From: Mycobacterium genavense ATCC 51234
GTDB lineage: Bacteria; Actinomycetota; Actinomycetes; Mycobacteriales; Mycobacteriaceae
Direction of reading: 5' to 3'
Length of the DNA stretch: 64,000 nucleotides
Assembly (NCBI RefSeq): GCF_000526915.1
Contig: NZ_JAGZ01000005.1
Span: forward strand, 186,001 to 250,000
In this document: positions 40,399 through 51,660 of the stretch, piece by piece
Layout: the number at the start of each line of letters is the position of its first letter
Position numbering within the stretch: position 1 is the first letter of the stretch
Translations under genes and position numbers: made by a program
Notes under the pieces: model-generated
Seen by the model: the letters and a program-made list of their open reading frames with translations, nothing else
Told to the model about the DNA's origin: nothing
Databases searched by the model: none

Positions 40399-41520
40399 AT
40401 GGACCAGCTATGGGCCAACCGGGCTGCCAGTTCCGAAGCCGCTGTTTTGCAGCGTCACCTGAAACGGCTGTGGGGGTTACCCGGAACGCAGCTGGGCGTG
40501 GTGGCCTGGCCGGCGACGCGGCGGGCACGGCTGTTCGGCACCTGGCACTACTGGTGGCAGGCGCATCTGCTGGATTGCCTGGTCGACGCGCAGCTGCGCG
40601 ACCCCCAGCCGCACCGGCACGCCCAGATCGTCCGGCAGGTCCGCTCGCACCGGCTGCGCAACAACTTTCGCTGGACCAACAACTATTACGACGACATGGC
40701 GTGGCTGGCGATCGCGCTGGAACGTGCCGCCCGGATCGCCGGCGTCGAGCGGGGCCGCGCGCTGCCGAAGCTCGCCGACCAGTTCCTGAAGGCGTGGGTG
40801 CCCGAGGACGGCGGCGGCATCCCCTGGCGCAAGCAGGACCAGTTCTTCAACGCCCCGGCCAACGGTCCGGCGGGCATATTCTTGGCCCGCTACGGGGAGC
40901 ACCTCAAGCGCGCCGCCCAGATGGGCGACTGGATCGACCAGACCCTGATCGACCCGGAAACCCACCTGGTGTTCGACGGCGTCAAGGCCGGTTCGCTGGT
41001 GCGCGCGCAGTACACCTACTGCCAGGGCGTGGTGCTTGGGCTGGAGACCGAGCTCGCGGTCCGCACCGGCGCCGAGGCCCGGGCCCGGCACGCGGCGCGG
41101 GTGCACCGCCTGGTCGCCGCCGTCAACGAGCACATGGCACCGTCGGGCGTGCTGACGGGTTCCGGCGGCGGCGACGGCGGGCTGTTCGCCGGCATCACCG
41201 CCCGCTATCTCGCGCTGGTCGCCACCACGCTGCCGGGTGATTCCGCCGACGACGCGGTGGCCCGGGACACCGCCCGCGAGATCGTGCTGTCGAGTGCGAA
41301 ATCGGCGTGGGACTATCGGCAAACGGTCGACGGGCTGCCGTTGTTCGGGGCGTCCTGGGACCGCGACGCCGAACTGCCGACGGAGGAGGGCGCGCAGGCA
41401 CAATTCGTCGAGGGTGCGGTGAACGCGTCGCAGACTCCGGAACGAGACCTGTCGGTGCAGCTGTCGGGGTGGATGCTGATGGAGGCCGCAGGTAACGTCA
41501 CGGCCGAATCGTCGCATTAG
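40399..41520 (+). CDS. Glycoside hydrolase family 76 protein (alpha-1,6-mannanase-like)
   Basis: A 373-residue (alpha/alpha)6-barrel protein. NNYYDDMAWLAIALERAARI carries the paired catalytic Asp residues of GH76, and GGIPWRKQDQFFNAPANGPA and RAQYTYCQGVVLGLE are other conserved segments. GH76 enzymes cleave alpha-1,6-mannan, which is also the backbone of mycobacterial lipomannan. No signal peptide is seen, so the protein appears cytosolic. As I recall, M. tuberculosis Rv0365c is similar. ATG at 40399, 12 bp before SCOT. Confidence 0.85.
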   Translation: MDQLWANRAASSEAAVLQRHLKRLWGLPGTQLGVVAWPATRRARLFGTWHYWWQAHLLDCLVDAQLRDPQPHRHAQIVRQVRSHRLRNNFRWTNNYYDDMAWLAIALERAARIAGVERGRALPKLADQFLKAWVPEDGGGIPWRKQDQFFNAPANGPAGIFLARYGEHLKRAAQMGDWIDQTLIDPETHLVFDGVKAGSLVRAQYTYCQGVVLGLETELAVRTGAEARARHAARVHRLVAAVNEHMAPSGVLTGSGGGDGGLFAGITARYLALVATTLPGDSADDAVARDTAREIVLSSAKSAWDYRQTVDGLPLFGASWDRDAELPTEEGAQAQFVEGAVNASQTPERDLSVQLSGWMLMEAAGNVTAESSH

Positions 41521-41532
41521 AAGGAGCACTCA

Positions 41533-42897
41533 GTGAGTAAAGTCCACCCCGATGCCGAGTCGGCACTGCGAGACCTGCTGAAGGACGGAATCACCATTGC
41601 CGCAGGCGGTTTCGGCCTGTGCGGCATTCCGGAGACTCTGATTCAGGCCCTGGTGGACAGCGGCGTCAAAGAGCTCACGATCGTCGGAAACAACGCCGGC
41701 GTCGACGATTTCGGCATGGGGTTGTTGCTCAAGGGTCGGCAGGTCAAGAAAGTCATCGCCTCGTACGTGGGAGAGAACAAGGAATTTGAGCGCCAGGTGC
41801 TAGCCGGTGAGCTGGACCTGGTGCTCACGCCGCAAGGCACGCTGGCCGAGAAGCTACGCGCCGGCGGCGCCGGGATTCCGGGCTTCTACACCCGCACCGC
41901 GTTCGGCACCCAACTCGCCGAGGGCAAGGACATGCGCGTCTTCGACGGCACCGAATACGTGCTGGAGGAAGGCATCCATGCCGACGTCGCGATCGTCAAG
42001 GCCTGGAAGGGGGACACCGCGGGCAACCTGATCTACCGCAAGACCGCGCGCAACTTCAACCCCATGATCGCCACCTGCGGCAGGGTGACCATCGCCGAAG
42101 TCGAAGAACTGGTCGAGGTCGGCGAGCTGGAGCCCGACCAGATCCACACCCCTGGCATCTACGTCGACCGCATCATCGAAGGCCCCGGCTACGAGAAGCG
42201 AATCGAATTCCGCACCACCAGCGGGGGCGCCGCGGCCAAGAAGGACAGCCCGATCCGCGAGCTGATGGCCCGGCGCGCTGCCAAGGAGCTGCGCGACGGC
42301 TACTACGTGAACTTGGGCATCGGCATCCCGACCCTGGTGGTCAATTACATCCCCGACGACATCAACGTCACCTTGCAGTCGGAGAACGGCCTGCTCGGCA
42401 TCGGCGCCTACCCGACCGAGGACGAGGTCGATCCCGACCTGATCAACGCCGCGAAGCAAACCATCACCACGATCAGGGGCTCCAGCTTCTTCAGTAGCGC
42501 CGACTCGTTCGCCATGATCCGCGGCGGCCACATCGACCTGTCCATCCTCGGCGGCTTGGAGGTGGCCGAGAACGGCGACCTGGCCAACTGGATGGTTCCG
42601 GGCACGATGGTCAAGGGACCGGGTGGTGCGATGGACCTGGTGTCGGGGGTCAAGCGGGTGATCGTCGTGATGGATCACACCGCCAAGGACGGCAGCCCGA
42701 AGATTCTCAAGCAATGCACGCTGCCGCTCACCGGAAAAGGCGTGGTGAACATGATCATCACCGACCTGTGCGTCTTCGATGTCGACCCGGAACGCGGGCT
42801 GACGCTCACCGAGCTGCATCCCGGAGTGACGGTCGCCGAGGTTCGCGAAAAAACCGGCTGCGATTTCGTCGTGGCGGCGCCGCTGGACAGCGCTTAA
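41533..42897 (+). CDS. Succinyl-CoA:3-ketoacid CoA transferase, alpha and beta fused in one chain
   Basis: A 454-residue protein. Residues 1-230 are the A subunit ([40 protein letters not shown]). A short linker ([13 protein letters not shown]) leads to the B subunit ([19 protein letters not shown]). The catalytic Glu284 is in [11 protein letters not shown], which forms the CoA thioester. It activates acetoacetate or other 3-ketoacids with succinyl-CoA. Most bacteria encode ScoA and ScoB separately; a single chain is the eukaryotic form. GTG start after AAGGAG. Its TAA overlaps the DedA stop tail-to-tail. Confidence 0.9.
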   Translation: MSKVHPDAESALRDLLKDGITIAAGGFGLCGIPETLIQALVDSGVKELTIVGNNAGVDDFGMGLLLKGRQVKKVIASYVGENKEFERQVLAGELDLVLTPQGTLAEKLRAGGAGIPGFYTRTAFGTQLAEGKDMRVFDGTEYVLEEGIHADVAIVKAWKGDTAGNLIYRKTARNFNPMIATCGRVTIAEVEELVEVGELEPDQIHTPGIYVDRIIEGPGYEKRIEFRTTSGGAAAKKDSPIRELMARRAAKELRDGYYVNLGIGIPTLVVNYIPDDINVTLQSENGLLGIGAYPTEDEVDPDLINAAKQTITTIRGSSFFSSADSFAMIRGGHIDLSILGGLEVAENGDLANWMVPGTMVKGPGGAMDLVSGVKRVIVVMDHTAKDGSPKILKQCTLPLTGKGVVNMIITDLCVFDVDPERGLTLTELHPGVTVAEVREKTGCDFVVAAPLDSA

Positions 42898-43520
42898 CGC
42901 CGTCGGGCCAGGTAGCCCCGGGTGGCCGCGATCAGTGCCGGCAACAGCGAGACGAACAGGATGACCAGGATGATCTTTTCCAGGTTCTGGTGCACGAACG
43001 GCATGTTGCCCAGGAAGTAGCCGGCCACCGTCACGCCGCCGCCCCACAACACACCGCCGACGATGTCGAACGCCAGATACACCGGGTAGCGCATATAGGA
43101 CACCCCGGCGACGACCGGGGTGAACGTCCGGATGAACGGCATGAAGCGGGCCAGGATGATGGCCGGGGGTCCGTATTTCTCGAAGAAGGCGTGCGAGTCG
43201 GTCACGTAATGCTGCTTGAAGAACCGGGAATCTTCCTTCTTGAACAGCACCGGCCCGATCCGGCGACCGATGAAATAGCCGGTCTGGTCGCCCAGCACCG
43301 CGGCCACCGCGACCGTCGGAGCCAGCACCCAGATGTTCAGCGTTCCGTGCGCGGCCAGCAAACCACCGGTGAACAGCAGTGACTCGCCGGGCAGCAGCGG
43401 AAACAGCAGTCCGGTCTCGACGAAAACGATGACCAGGATGGTCGGCAACACCGCGGAGGCGAACGGGCCCTGGGGTCCGATCCAGAACATCGGATCGATG
43501 ATGTCGGGCATCAAACCCAC
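42894..43520 (-). CDS. DedA-family membrane protein
   Basis: A 208-residue integral membrane protein. It has [40 protein letters not shown] and the family motif [20 protein letters not shown] with conserved Arg. DedA proteins flip or recycle lipid carriers such as undecaprenyl phosphate. Four to five hydrophobic helices are visible. It is divergent from fba and matches Rv0364 by position. Intact. Confidence 0.92.
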   Translation of the reverse strand: MGLMPDIIDPMFWIGPQGPFASAVLPTILVIVFVETGLLFPLLPGESLLFTGGLLAAHGTLNIWVLAPTVAVAAVLGDQTGYFIGRRIGPVLFKKEDSRFFKQHYVTDSHAFFEKYGPPAIILARFMPFIRTFTPVVAGVSYMRYPVYLAFDIVGGVLWGGGVTVAGYFLGNMPFVHQNLEKIILVILFVSLLPALIAATRGYLARRR

Positions 43521-43633
43521 TCAGCCGGCACGGCGGTGCTCATGGTGCCTCAACATACCGGCCCGAGGCGGCTGCCCGCCGCCAACGTGGGGTTGCGATA
43601 CTTGGGCAACTGAAGTCTTCAGGAGGAACTGCA

Positions 43634-44668
43634 ATGCCCATCGCCACCCCCGAGGCCTACGCCGAGATGCTGGGACGCGCCAAGGAGAACGCGTACGCCT
43701 TCCCGGCCATCAACTGCACCTCCTCGGAGACCGTCAACGCCGCCATCAAGGGCTTCGCCGACGCCGGCAGCGACGGCATCATCCAGTTCTCCACCGGCGG
43801 TGCGGAGTTCGCCTCCGGCCTCGGCGTCAAGGACATGGTCACCGGCGCGGTCGCGCTGGCCGAGTTCACCCACCACATCGCGGCCAAATACCCGATCAAC
43901 GTCGCGCTGCACACCGACCACTGCCCCAAGGACAAGCTGGACACCTACGTGCGCCCGTTGCTGGACATCTCGGCCAACCGCGTGGCGGCCGGCGACAACC
44001 CGCTATTCCAGTCCCACATGTGGGACGGCTCGGCCGTGCCGATCGACGAGAACCTCGTCATCGCCCAGGAGCTGCTCAAGGCGTCGGCCGCTGCCAAGAT
44101 CATCCTGGAGATCGAGATCGGCGTGGTCGGCGGCGAGGAGGACGGCGTCGCCCACGAGATCAACGACAAGCTGTACACCACCCCGGAGGACTTCGAGAAG
44201 ACGGTCGAGGCGCTGGGCACCGGCGAACACGGCAAGTACCTGCTGGCCGCGACGTTCGGCAACGTGCACGGCGTCTACAAGCCCGGCAACGTCAAGCTGC
44301 GCCCCGACATCCTGGACCAGGGACAGAAGGTGGCGTCGGCCAAGCTGGGTCTGCCCGACGGATCTAAGCCGTTCGACTTCGTCTTCCACGGCGGATCGGG
44401 CTCGCTGAAGTCCGAGATCGAAGAGGCGCTGCGCTATGGCGTGGTGAAGATGAACGTCGACACCGATACCCAGTACGCGTTCACCCGCCCGATCGCCGGC
44501 CACATGTTCACCAACTACGATGGCGTGCTCAAGGTCGACGGCGAGGTGGGCAGCAAAAAGGTCTACGACCCGCGCAGCTACCTCAAGAAGGCCGAGGCGT
44601 CGATGACCGAGCGCGTGATCGAGGCCTGCAACGACCTGCACTGCGCCGGAAAGTCGCTCGGCGCCTAG
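43634..44668 (+). CDS. fba: Fructose-bisphosphate aldolase, class II
   Basis: A 344-residue zinc aldolase. HTDHCPKDKLDTYV holds the zinc and catalytic residues, GTGEHGKYLLAATFGNVHGV further ligands, and FVFHGGSGSLKSEIEEALRY the phosphate-binding segment. It splits fructose-1,6-bisphosphate in glycolysis and makes it in gluconeogenesis; it is essential in mycobacteria. AGGAGG before the ATG at 43634. Followed by a hairpin. Intact. Confidence 0.98.
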   Translation: MPIATPEAYAEMLGRAKENAYAFPAINCTSSETVNAAIKGFADAGSDGIIQFSTGGAEFASGLGVKDMVTGAVALAEFTHHIAAKYPINVALHTDHCPKDKLDTYVRPLLDISANRVAAGDNPLFQSHMWDGSAVPIDENLVIAQELLKASAAAKIILEIEIGVVGGEEDGVAHEINDKLYTTPEDFEKTVEALGTGEHGKYLLAATFGNVHGVYKPGNVKLRPDILDQGQKVASAKLGLPDGSKPFDFVFHGGSGSLKSEIEEALRYGVVKMNVDTDTQYAFTRPIAGHMFTNYDGVLKVDGEVGSKKVYDPRSYLKKAEASMTERVIEACNDLHCAGKSLGA

Positions 44669-44673
44669 CCCTT

Positions 44674-44699
44674 CGAACGTGAAGCCAGCTTCACGTTCG
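44674..44699. terminator. Hairpin between convergent fba and the next gene
   Basis: CGAACGTGAAGC (44674-44685) and GCTTCACGTTCG (44688-44699) are perfect reverse complements. It lies 5 bp after the fba stop, without a U-tract, and separates convergent genes. The outer arm CGAACGTG is shared with the repeats at 26057 and 30510. Confidence 0.75.
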
Positions 44700-44731
44700 G
44701 CACCAAGCCGGGGCGTCCGGCACCAAGCGAG

Positions 44732-45559
44732 CTAGCCGCTGGCGGATTGGCAGATCTTCCACTGATCGTCGCGGTACTGCAGGTCGAGGCTGCGCGTCGA
44801 GCGGACCTGCGGGTCGTAGGCCATGAACGTGGTGACGTTGGCCTCGGCATGCTGGCCGTTGACGACGATCTGGTCGATGCTGGCGATCACCGGATACTGC
44901 TTGGCCGCCGAAACCCGTTGGTAGGTCTCGTTCCACGAGCGCTCGTCGTAGTCGACGTAGCCGTCGCGGGTGGTGCCGCAGGTGATGCTGCGCAGCTGGG
45001 TCAGGTCGCCGCGCTGCACCGCGGTGTCGAACGCATGAATGGATTGGCGCACCAGGTCTTCCTGCGAGACGTGGGAGTGCTTTCCGCGGGTCAGCAGCAC
45101 GGTGCCCAGGATGGCGATCGCCGCCAGTGCCAACACGATCACGGTGATCGCCAGCACCCAGCCCCAGTTGAAATTCCTGATGGCCGAGCGTGGCTTGGCC
45201 CCGTCACGGCCCGGAATAGATTGCGGCACAGCAGGTTTCGGAGGCATCGGCTGGCCCGGTGGACCCGGCTGCCCCGGTGGACCCGACTGCCCCGGCGGCG
45301 TCGAGAAGACTTCCGTCGCCGGCTCGGGCGTGGTGTGGATGACCGCCGTTTCCTTCGCGTCGAAACCGGGCGCGGTGAAGCGCCGTTCGCGTTGCTGATC
45401 GTCCGGATTGGACGCGGCACCGTCGCCGGGATCGGGCTTGTCGATCACCACGGTCTCGGTCTCGGGGTCGGGAGGAATCAGCGGATGGGCGTCGGTTGCG
45501 TCGTCGGTCGGGTCCTCACCCGTCGGCGTGCCGCGGTCGGGCTCCGGTGGGTTAGGCAT
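44732..45559 (-). CDS. Single-pass membrane protein with Pro-rich cytosolic N-terminus
   Basis: A 275-residue protein from the ATG at 45559 (MPNPPEPDRGTPTGED); a GTG at 45577 would add six residues. A long acidic, then Pro/Gly-rich region (PPGQSGPPGQPGPPGQP) precedes one helix (WVLAITVIVLALAAIAILGT) and an outer domain (QSIHAFDTAVQRGDLTQLRS, YQRVSAAKQYPVIASIDQIV) resembling the NTF2-like DUF4878 fold with two Cys. Matches Rv0361 by position. Function unknown. Confidence 0.78.
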   Translation of the reverse strand: MPNPPEPDRGTPTGEDPTDDATDAHPLIPPDPETETVVIDKPDPGDGAASNPDDQQRERRFTAPGFDAKETAVIHTTPEPATEVFSTPPGQSGPPGQPGPPGQPMPPKPAVPQSIPGRDGAKPRSAIRNFNWGWVLAITVIVLALAAIAILGTVLLTRGKHSHVSQEDLVRQSIHAFDTAVQRGDLTQLRSITCGTTRDGYVDYDERSWNETYQRVSAAKQYPVIASIDQIVVNGQHAEANVTTFMAYDPQVRSTRSLDLQYRDDQWKICQSASG

Positions 45560-45604
45560 GAGTTGGAGCTTAGTCACCCGCGGCGGGACGGCAGAATAGA
45601 AGTT

Positions 45605-46018
45605 ATGCCACCGATGGGTGATCTCCTAGGACCCGATCCGATCCTGCTACCCGGCGACAGCGAAGCCGAAGCCGAACTGCTCGCCAACGAGAATCCCGGC
45701 ATCGTCGCGGCGGCGCATCCGTCCGCGTCGGTGGCCTGGGCGGTCCTGGCCGAGGAGGCGCTGGCCGACGACCGCGCCATCACCGCCTACGCCTACGCCC
45801 GCACCGGCCACCACCGTGGCCTGGACCAATTGCGCCGCAACGGGTGGAAGGGCTTTGGCCCGGTGCCCTATTCGCACCAGCCCAACCGCGGTTTCCTGCG
45901 GTGTGTGGCCGCCCTGGCTAAGGCCGCCGACGCGATCGGCGAGACCGACGAGCTGAACCGCTGCCTGGACCTGCTCGACGACTGCGACCCCGCGGCTCGC
46001 AAAGAGCTGGGCCTCTAG
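45605..46018 (+). CDS. DUF3151-family protein
   Basis: A 137-residue protein from the ATG at 45605 (MPPMGDLLGPDPILLPGD); ATG at 45614 is an alternative. It is Ala-rich and helical, TPR-like by eye (VAWAVLAEEALADDRAITAY, YARTGHHRGLDQLRRNGWKG, PNRGFLRCVAALAKAADAIG). Actinobacteria-specific and of unknown function; Rv0360c by position. Its end overlaps the efflux pseudogene by 4 bp. Confidence 0.82.
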   Translation: MPPMGDLLGPDPILLPGDSEAEAELLANENPGIVAAAHPSASVAWAVLAEEALADDRAITAYAYARTGHHRGLDQLRRNGWKGFGPVPYSHQPNRGFLRCVAALAKAADAIGETDELNRCLDLLDDCDPAARKELGL

Positions 46019-46906
46019 AAGCTCTCCGAACAGTCGCTGTCGCGGGTCTCGATCTGCACGGTGGCGTGTTCGAGGCCGCGCTCGTGCAGCACCTCGCGCG
46101 CGTCGTTGAGCACGCGGGTCGAGTCGCTGGCGCTGATCAGGTGCACGGTGCACATGTCCTTGCCCGGCGACAGCGTCCACACGTGCAGATCGTGCACTTG
46201 GGTCACGCCGTCCACGCCGCCGAGTGCCGACCGCAGCTCCTCGACGTCGATGTGAGCCGGCGACGTCTCGGACAGGATCCGCAGTGCCGCGCGCGCCAGC
46301 GAAAACGCGCGGGGCAGCACCCACAGCGCGACCAGCACGGCGACGACGACGTCGGCGTAGGGCCAGTGCGTCGTGACGGTCACGATGCCCGCGATCAGCA
46401 CGCCCAGGCTGCCGACGGTGTCGGCGATGACCTCCATGTAGGCGCCCTTGACGGCCAGGCTGCCTTCGGATTGTGACCGCAACAGCATCGCGACCACGAA
46501 GTTGGCGATCAGCCGGCCAGCGCCACCACGATCATCGGTACACCGGGGACATCGGCGCCGGTGCCGAGCCGCTCGATCGCCTCGTAGAGGATGAACGCCG
46601 CCATCCCGACCAGCAACACCGCGTTGCCACCGTGGTGAAGACCTCGGCGCGGTGCCAGCCGTAGGTGCGGTCCGGGGACGTGCTGCCGCGCTTGGCCAGC
46701 ACCACCGCCGTCAGCCCCATGAACACCGCGACGACGTCGGTCAGCATGTGCCCGGCATCGGCCAGCAGCGCAAGGGAATTGATAAGCAGCGACGTGGTCA
46801 GCTCGATCACGAAGAACGTCGTGAGAATCCCGGCGGCCATGACCATGCGGGGAATCATCCGAGACGCGTCGGCCTCGGCGGGGGTGTGACTGTGTCCTGC
46901 GCCCAT
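46015..46906 (-). pseudogene. Cation diffusion facilitator (zinc/cobalt efflux type), two frameshifts
   Basis: From the ATG at 46906 (MGAGHSHTPAEADASRM) the first helices are open: FVIELTTSLLINSLALLADA, then GHMLTDVVAVFMGL with the HxxxD metal site. A shift near 46626-46630 moves the frame to GNAVLLVGMAAFILYEAIER, and another near 46512-46516 to LIANFVVAMLLRSQSEG. The C-terminal part has AVKGAYMEVIADTVGSLGVL with the second metal site and the cytosolic VDGVTQVHDLHVWTLSPG. A restored protein would be about 297 residues. Preceded by a palindromic operator. Confidence 0.87.
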
Positions 46907-46914
46907 GGCCCACA

Positions 46915-46938
46915 ATATATGCATGGCAACGCATATAT
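46915..46938. promoter_or_regulatory. Inverted repeat upstream of the efflux gene, candidate metal-sensor operator
   Basis: ATATATGC (46915-46922) and GCATATAT (46931-46938) are perfect 8-bp reverse complements separated by 8 bp. AT-rich palindromes of this size are typical of ArsR/SmtB-family zinc or cobalt sensors. It lies 9 bp from the efflux pseudogene start, in the promoter. No sensor gene is in the window. Confidence 0.6.
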
Positions 46939-46946
46939 AGCAAGGC

Positions 46947-47723
46947 CTAGAACCAGCGGCTCCAGAAGCGGGTCAGCGAGTTGCCCGCGCTGGCCAGCAG
47001 GTGTGGCACCCCGGAGAAGTCGAAGAACCAGGCGGTCAGCGCGAAGAGCCATTGGCCGACCGCCGGCGCCAGCAGCAGGAACAGCAGGATGAACACGCCG
47101 TACTGTTTGGCCGGTGCGACGGCGCGCTGCGTCTCGGGGCTAAGGTGCGGTTCCACGGCGTCGTAGCCGTCCAGGCCCGGGATGGGCAGCAGGTTGAGGA
47201 TCACGGCCATGATCTGCAGGAAACCCAGAAACGACACACCCGCCCACAGCACCCAGTGCTCCGGGTCGAAGAACAGCCGGGTTAGCGTCAGCAGCAGCAC
47301 CGCCAACAGCAGATTGGCCGCGGGCCCGGCCAGGCTGACCAGGGTGCGGCGGGTGGGCGACATGAACCAGGTGCGGACGTAGATGGCGGCGCCGGGCAGG
47401 CCGATGACGCCGAGTGCGATGAACACCATCGGCAGCAGCAGCGACAGCCCGGGATGGGCGTAGCGCCGCGGATCCAGGCTCAGGTAGCCGCGCACTTCCT
47501 GGTCGTGGTCGCCGAATCGCCAGGCCGTCGCCGCGTGACCGAATTCGTGCAAGCACAACGACACCAGCCAACCGCCGATCACGAAGATGAACACCCCGGC
47601 GTAGGACATCGGCCGCACGGTCGTCCCGGCCAGCCAGGCCAGCACACCGCCGACGGCCGTCAAAGCTAACAGTGCCAAGAAGATTGGGCTGGGTCGCACC
47701 GATGCGTGCCCGCGTGAGTCCAC
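46947..47723 (-). CDS. M50-family site-2-protease-like membrane metalloprotease
   Basis: A 258-residue protein with about six membrane helices. The zinc motif is SLCLHEFGHAATAWRFG (HExxH) and the third ligand is in NLLPIPGLDGYDAVEP. LVSLAGPAANLLLAVLLL is the conserved middle segment. It would cut membrane-embedded substrates; none is known here. Corresponds to Rv0359 by position. Intact. Confidence 0.9.
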   Translation of the reverse strand: MDSRGHASVRPSPIFLALLALTAVGGVLAWLAGTTVRPMSYAGVFIFVIGGWLVSLCLHEFGHAATAWRFGDHDQEVRGYLSLDPRRYAHPGLSLLLPMVFIALGVIGLPGAAIYVRTWFMSPTRRTLVSLAGPAANLLLAVLLLTLTRLFFDPEHWVLWAGVSFLGFLQIMAVILNLLPIPGLDGYDAVEPHLSPETQRAVAPAKQYGVFILLFLLLAPAVGQWLFALTAWFFDFSGVPHLLASAGNSLTRFWSRWF

Positions 47724-47732
47724 CGGTCGAAA

Positions 47733-48386
47733 CTACCGGACTAGCAACCAGCCTTCGATGTGACGGTAGAACGTCGACCGTCGCGCGGACCGCGGCGCGG
47801 CGACGCCGTCGCGAACCACGACGACCCCGGTGCTGCCCAACTGCGCGGCACGCCCGCCAACCCACCGGCGCCAACGGCCGTGCACCGAGGCCCGCAGGCC
47901 CGGGACGGCCAGCGTCGGTTCGATGTAGACACCGGTGACCTCGCCGTCGAACAGCTGCGTGTCGTCGACGACGGCCTCGCCGTGAATCCGCGCCCGGCCG
48001 TCCGGTGGCAGCCAGCCGGCCCGGCCGACGATCACCGCGCCGGTCTCGTCGCGCACCAGGGTGACCCGTCCGGGCGTGCCGCGCCGGGCCCGCCGGGCCG
48101 CCCGCCGTCCCGTTTTCAAGCGGTAGATGCGGGTCGCGCGGGTGCGGCGGGCCGGCACGTAGGCCACTTCCACGTCGAGCCGGTCGGCGCGCAGCAGCCG
48201 GCTCAGCACGACGGCCAGCTCGGCGTCGCCGCCGACGACGACCAGCCTTCGGTACGGCCCGATCGCGGTGTCGACGTCGGCCGGGCTCTGGACCCGATGC
48301 AGCGGCAGGCCGCGCAGCGGACCGGGCGGTCGCCGGTCGCCGAAACACAACACGGCGTCGTCGGCCGTGTCCGCGGCGATATTCAT
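47733..48386 (-). CDS. Conserved hypothetical protein upstream of purA
   Basis: A 217-residue protein. The N-terminal part is Rossmann-like (GPYRRLVVVGGDAELAVVLS) followed by EVAYVPARRTRATRIYRL. A basic stretch (TGRRAARRARRGTPGR) leads to a beta-rich C-terminus (VVDDTQLFDGEVTGVYIEPT) and a tail FYRHIEGWLLVR. This combination resembles the N-terminal fold of diacylglycerol-kinase-like proteins, but the match is weak. Rv0358 by position. It lies 9 bp before the M50 gene and divergent from purA. Function unknown. Confidence 0.72.
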   Translation of the reverse strand: MNIAADTADDAVLCFGDRRPPGPLRGLPLHRVQSPADVDTAIGPYRRLVVVGGDAELAVVLSRLLRADRLDVEVAYVPARRTRATRIYRLKTGRRAARRARRGTPGRVTLVRDETGAVIVGRAGWLPPDGRARIHGEAVVDDTQLFDGEVTGVYIEPTLAVPGLRASVHGRWRRWVGGRAAQLGSTGVVVVRDGVAAPRSARRSTFYRHIEGWLLVR

Positions 48387-48497
48387 GGGCTCCTCGCGAC
48401 CTGCTGGGCTCGAGTTGAATTGCCTGGTTCCTCAGCGGGCCGCAAGCCGCCCGCATCGTCGCCAGGCTAAGGTTGGTCCCCGGCTGGACCACAATAA

Positions 48498-50518
<2,021 letters not shown>

Positions 50519-50542
50519 CGCGCTCGCCCGTAGCATTCAACT

Positions 50543-51646
50543 GTGAGCGAAGGACAGCGCGAGACCACGGCCGGGCCCCGGGTGATGTTGCTGGGTTCCG
50601 GCCAACTCAGCCGCGATCTGGCGACGGCCTTGCGACGCCTCGGCGCGCGGGTCGACGAGCAAGCCGACACCGACGCGCTGTCGGCGGCGATGGACCGGCT
50701 GCGACCGGACTTCGTGGTCACCGCCACCGGTGGCGTCTCGGCTGCGACCATCGAGGCGCTCGCGGCCCGCGCCGACGGCGACGGCGTCGAGTTGGTGCCC
50801 AACGCGCGCACCGTCCGGCTGACCAACGACCGTGAAGGCCTGCGCCGGCTGGCCGCCGACCAGCTGGGCCTGCCGACCGCGCCGTTCTGGTTCGTCGGAT
50901 CGGTCGACGAACTCAAGGCGGTGGCCGCGCACGGCGGATACCCGCTGCTGGTCGAGGCGCTCGGCGGCCCGGCCGGCCGCTCAATCGTTTCCGGGCCCGC
51001 CGACGTCGAGCCCGCGTGGCGGCGCGCGGTGACCGAAACCGGGCAGCAGCGGGTGTTGGCCGAGACGGTGGTCGAGGTCGAGTTTTGCGTCACGCTGCTC
51101 GCAATCCGCAGCGAGGGGTCGAACGGGTCGGTGATCGAGTTCTGCTCGCCCATCGGGCATCGTCGCGCCGAATCCGACGTGCTGGAATCCTGGCAGCCCC
51201 AGAAGATGAGCCCGGCCGCGCTGGACGCGGCCAAATCGATCGCTGCGCGCATCGTCAAGGCCCTCGGCGGCCGCGGCGTTTTCGGCGTCGAGCTGATGGT
51301 CAACGGTGACGAGGTGTACTTCGCCGACGTGAGTGCCGTTCTGCCGCAAAGCACTTGGGTGACGCTGCGCAGTCAGCGGCTCTCGGCGTTCGAGCTGCAG
51401 GCCCGGGCGATTCTCGGCCTGCCGGTGGATGCGCTGATGATTTCGCCGGCCGCGGCGCGAAGCAGCTACCCGGCTGCCACCGCCGAGGCGTTGACCGCGG
51501 CGCTGGCCGTGCCGGAAAGCGACCTACGCGTATTCGATGCCGGACCGGGCCCGCGGCGCGGCGTCGCACTGGCCACCGCGCCGGATGTGGCGACCGCGCG
51601 AGACCGGGCCCGTGACGTGGCCGCGGCGGTGGGCGCGGGTCGTTAA
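50543..51646 (+). CDS. PurT-like ATP-grasp protein lacking key catalytic residues
   Basis: A 367-residue homologue of formate-dependent GAR transformylase PurT (usually about 390-420). The fold is recognisable: MLLGSGQLSRDLATALRRLG, VRLTNDREGLRRLAADQLGL, EFCSPIGHRRAESDVLESWQ, AKSIAARIVKALGGRGVFGV and DAGPGPRRGVALATAPDVAT. Compared with E. coli PurT as I remember it, the substrate segment [20 protein letters not shown] is deleted, VKPVMSSSGKGQ has become [11 protein letters not shown] (ATP-binding Lys and loop lost), and SEVSPRPHDTG has become ADVSAVLPQST. The frame is open with GTG at 50543. It is unlikely to be a working PurT; purS-purQ-purA remain. Confidence 0.85.
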   Translation: MSEGQRETTAGPRVMLLGSGQLSRDLATALRRLGARVDEQADTDALSAAMDRLRPDFVVTATGGVSAATIEALAARADGDGVELVPNARTVRLTNDREGLRRLAADQLGLPTAPFWFVGSVDELKAVAAHGGYPLLVEALGGPAGRSIVSGPADVEPAWRRAVTETGQQRVLAETVVEVEFCVTLLAIRSEGSNGSVIEFCSPIGHRRAESDVLESWQPQKMSPAALDAAKSIAARIVKALGGRGVFGVELMVNGDEVYFADVSAVLPQSTWVTLRSQRLSAFELQARAILGLPVDALMISPAAARSSYPAATAEALTAALAVPESDLRVFDAGPGPRRGVALATAPDVATARDRARDVAAAVGAGR

Positions 51647-51660
51647 CTAGACTCCCGAGC

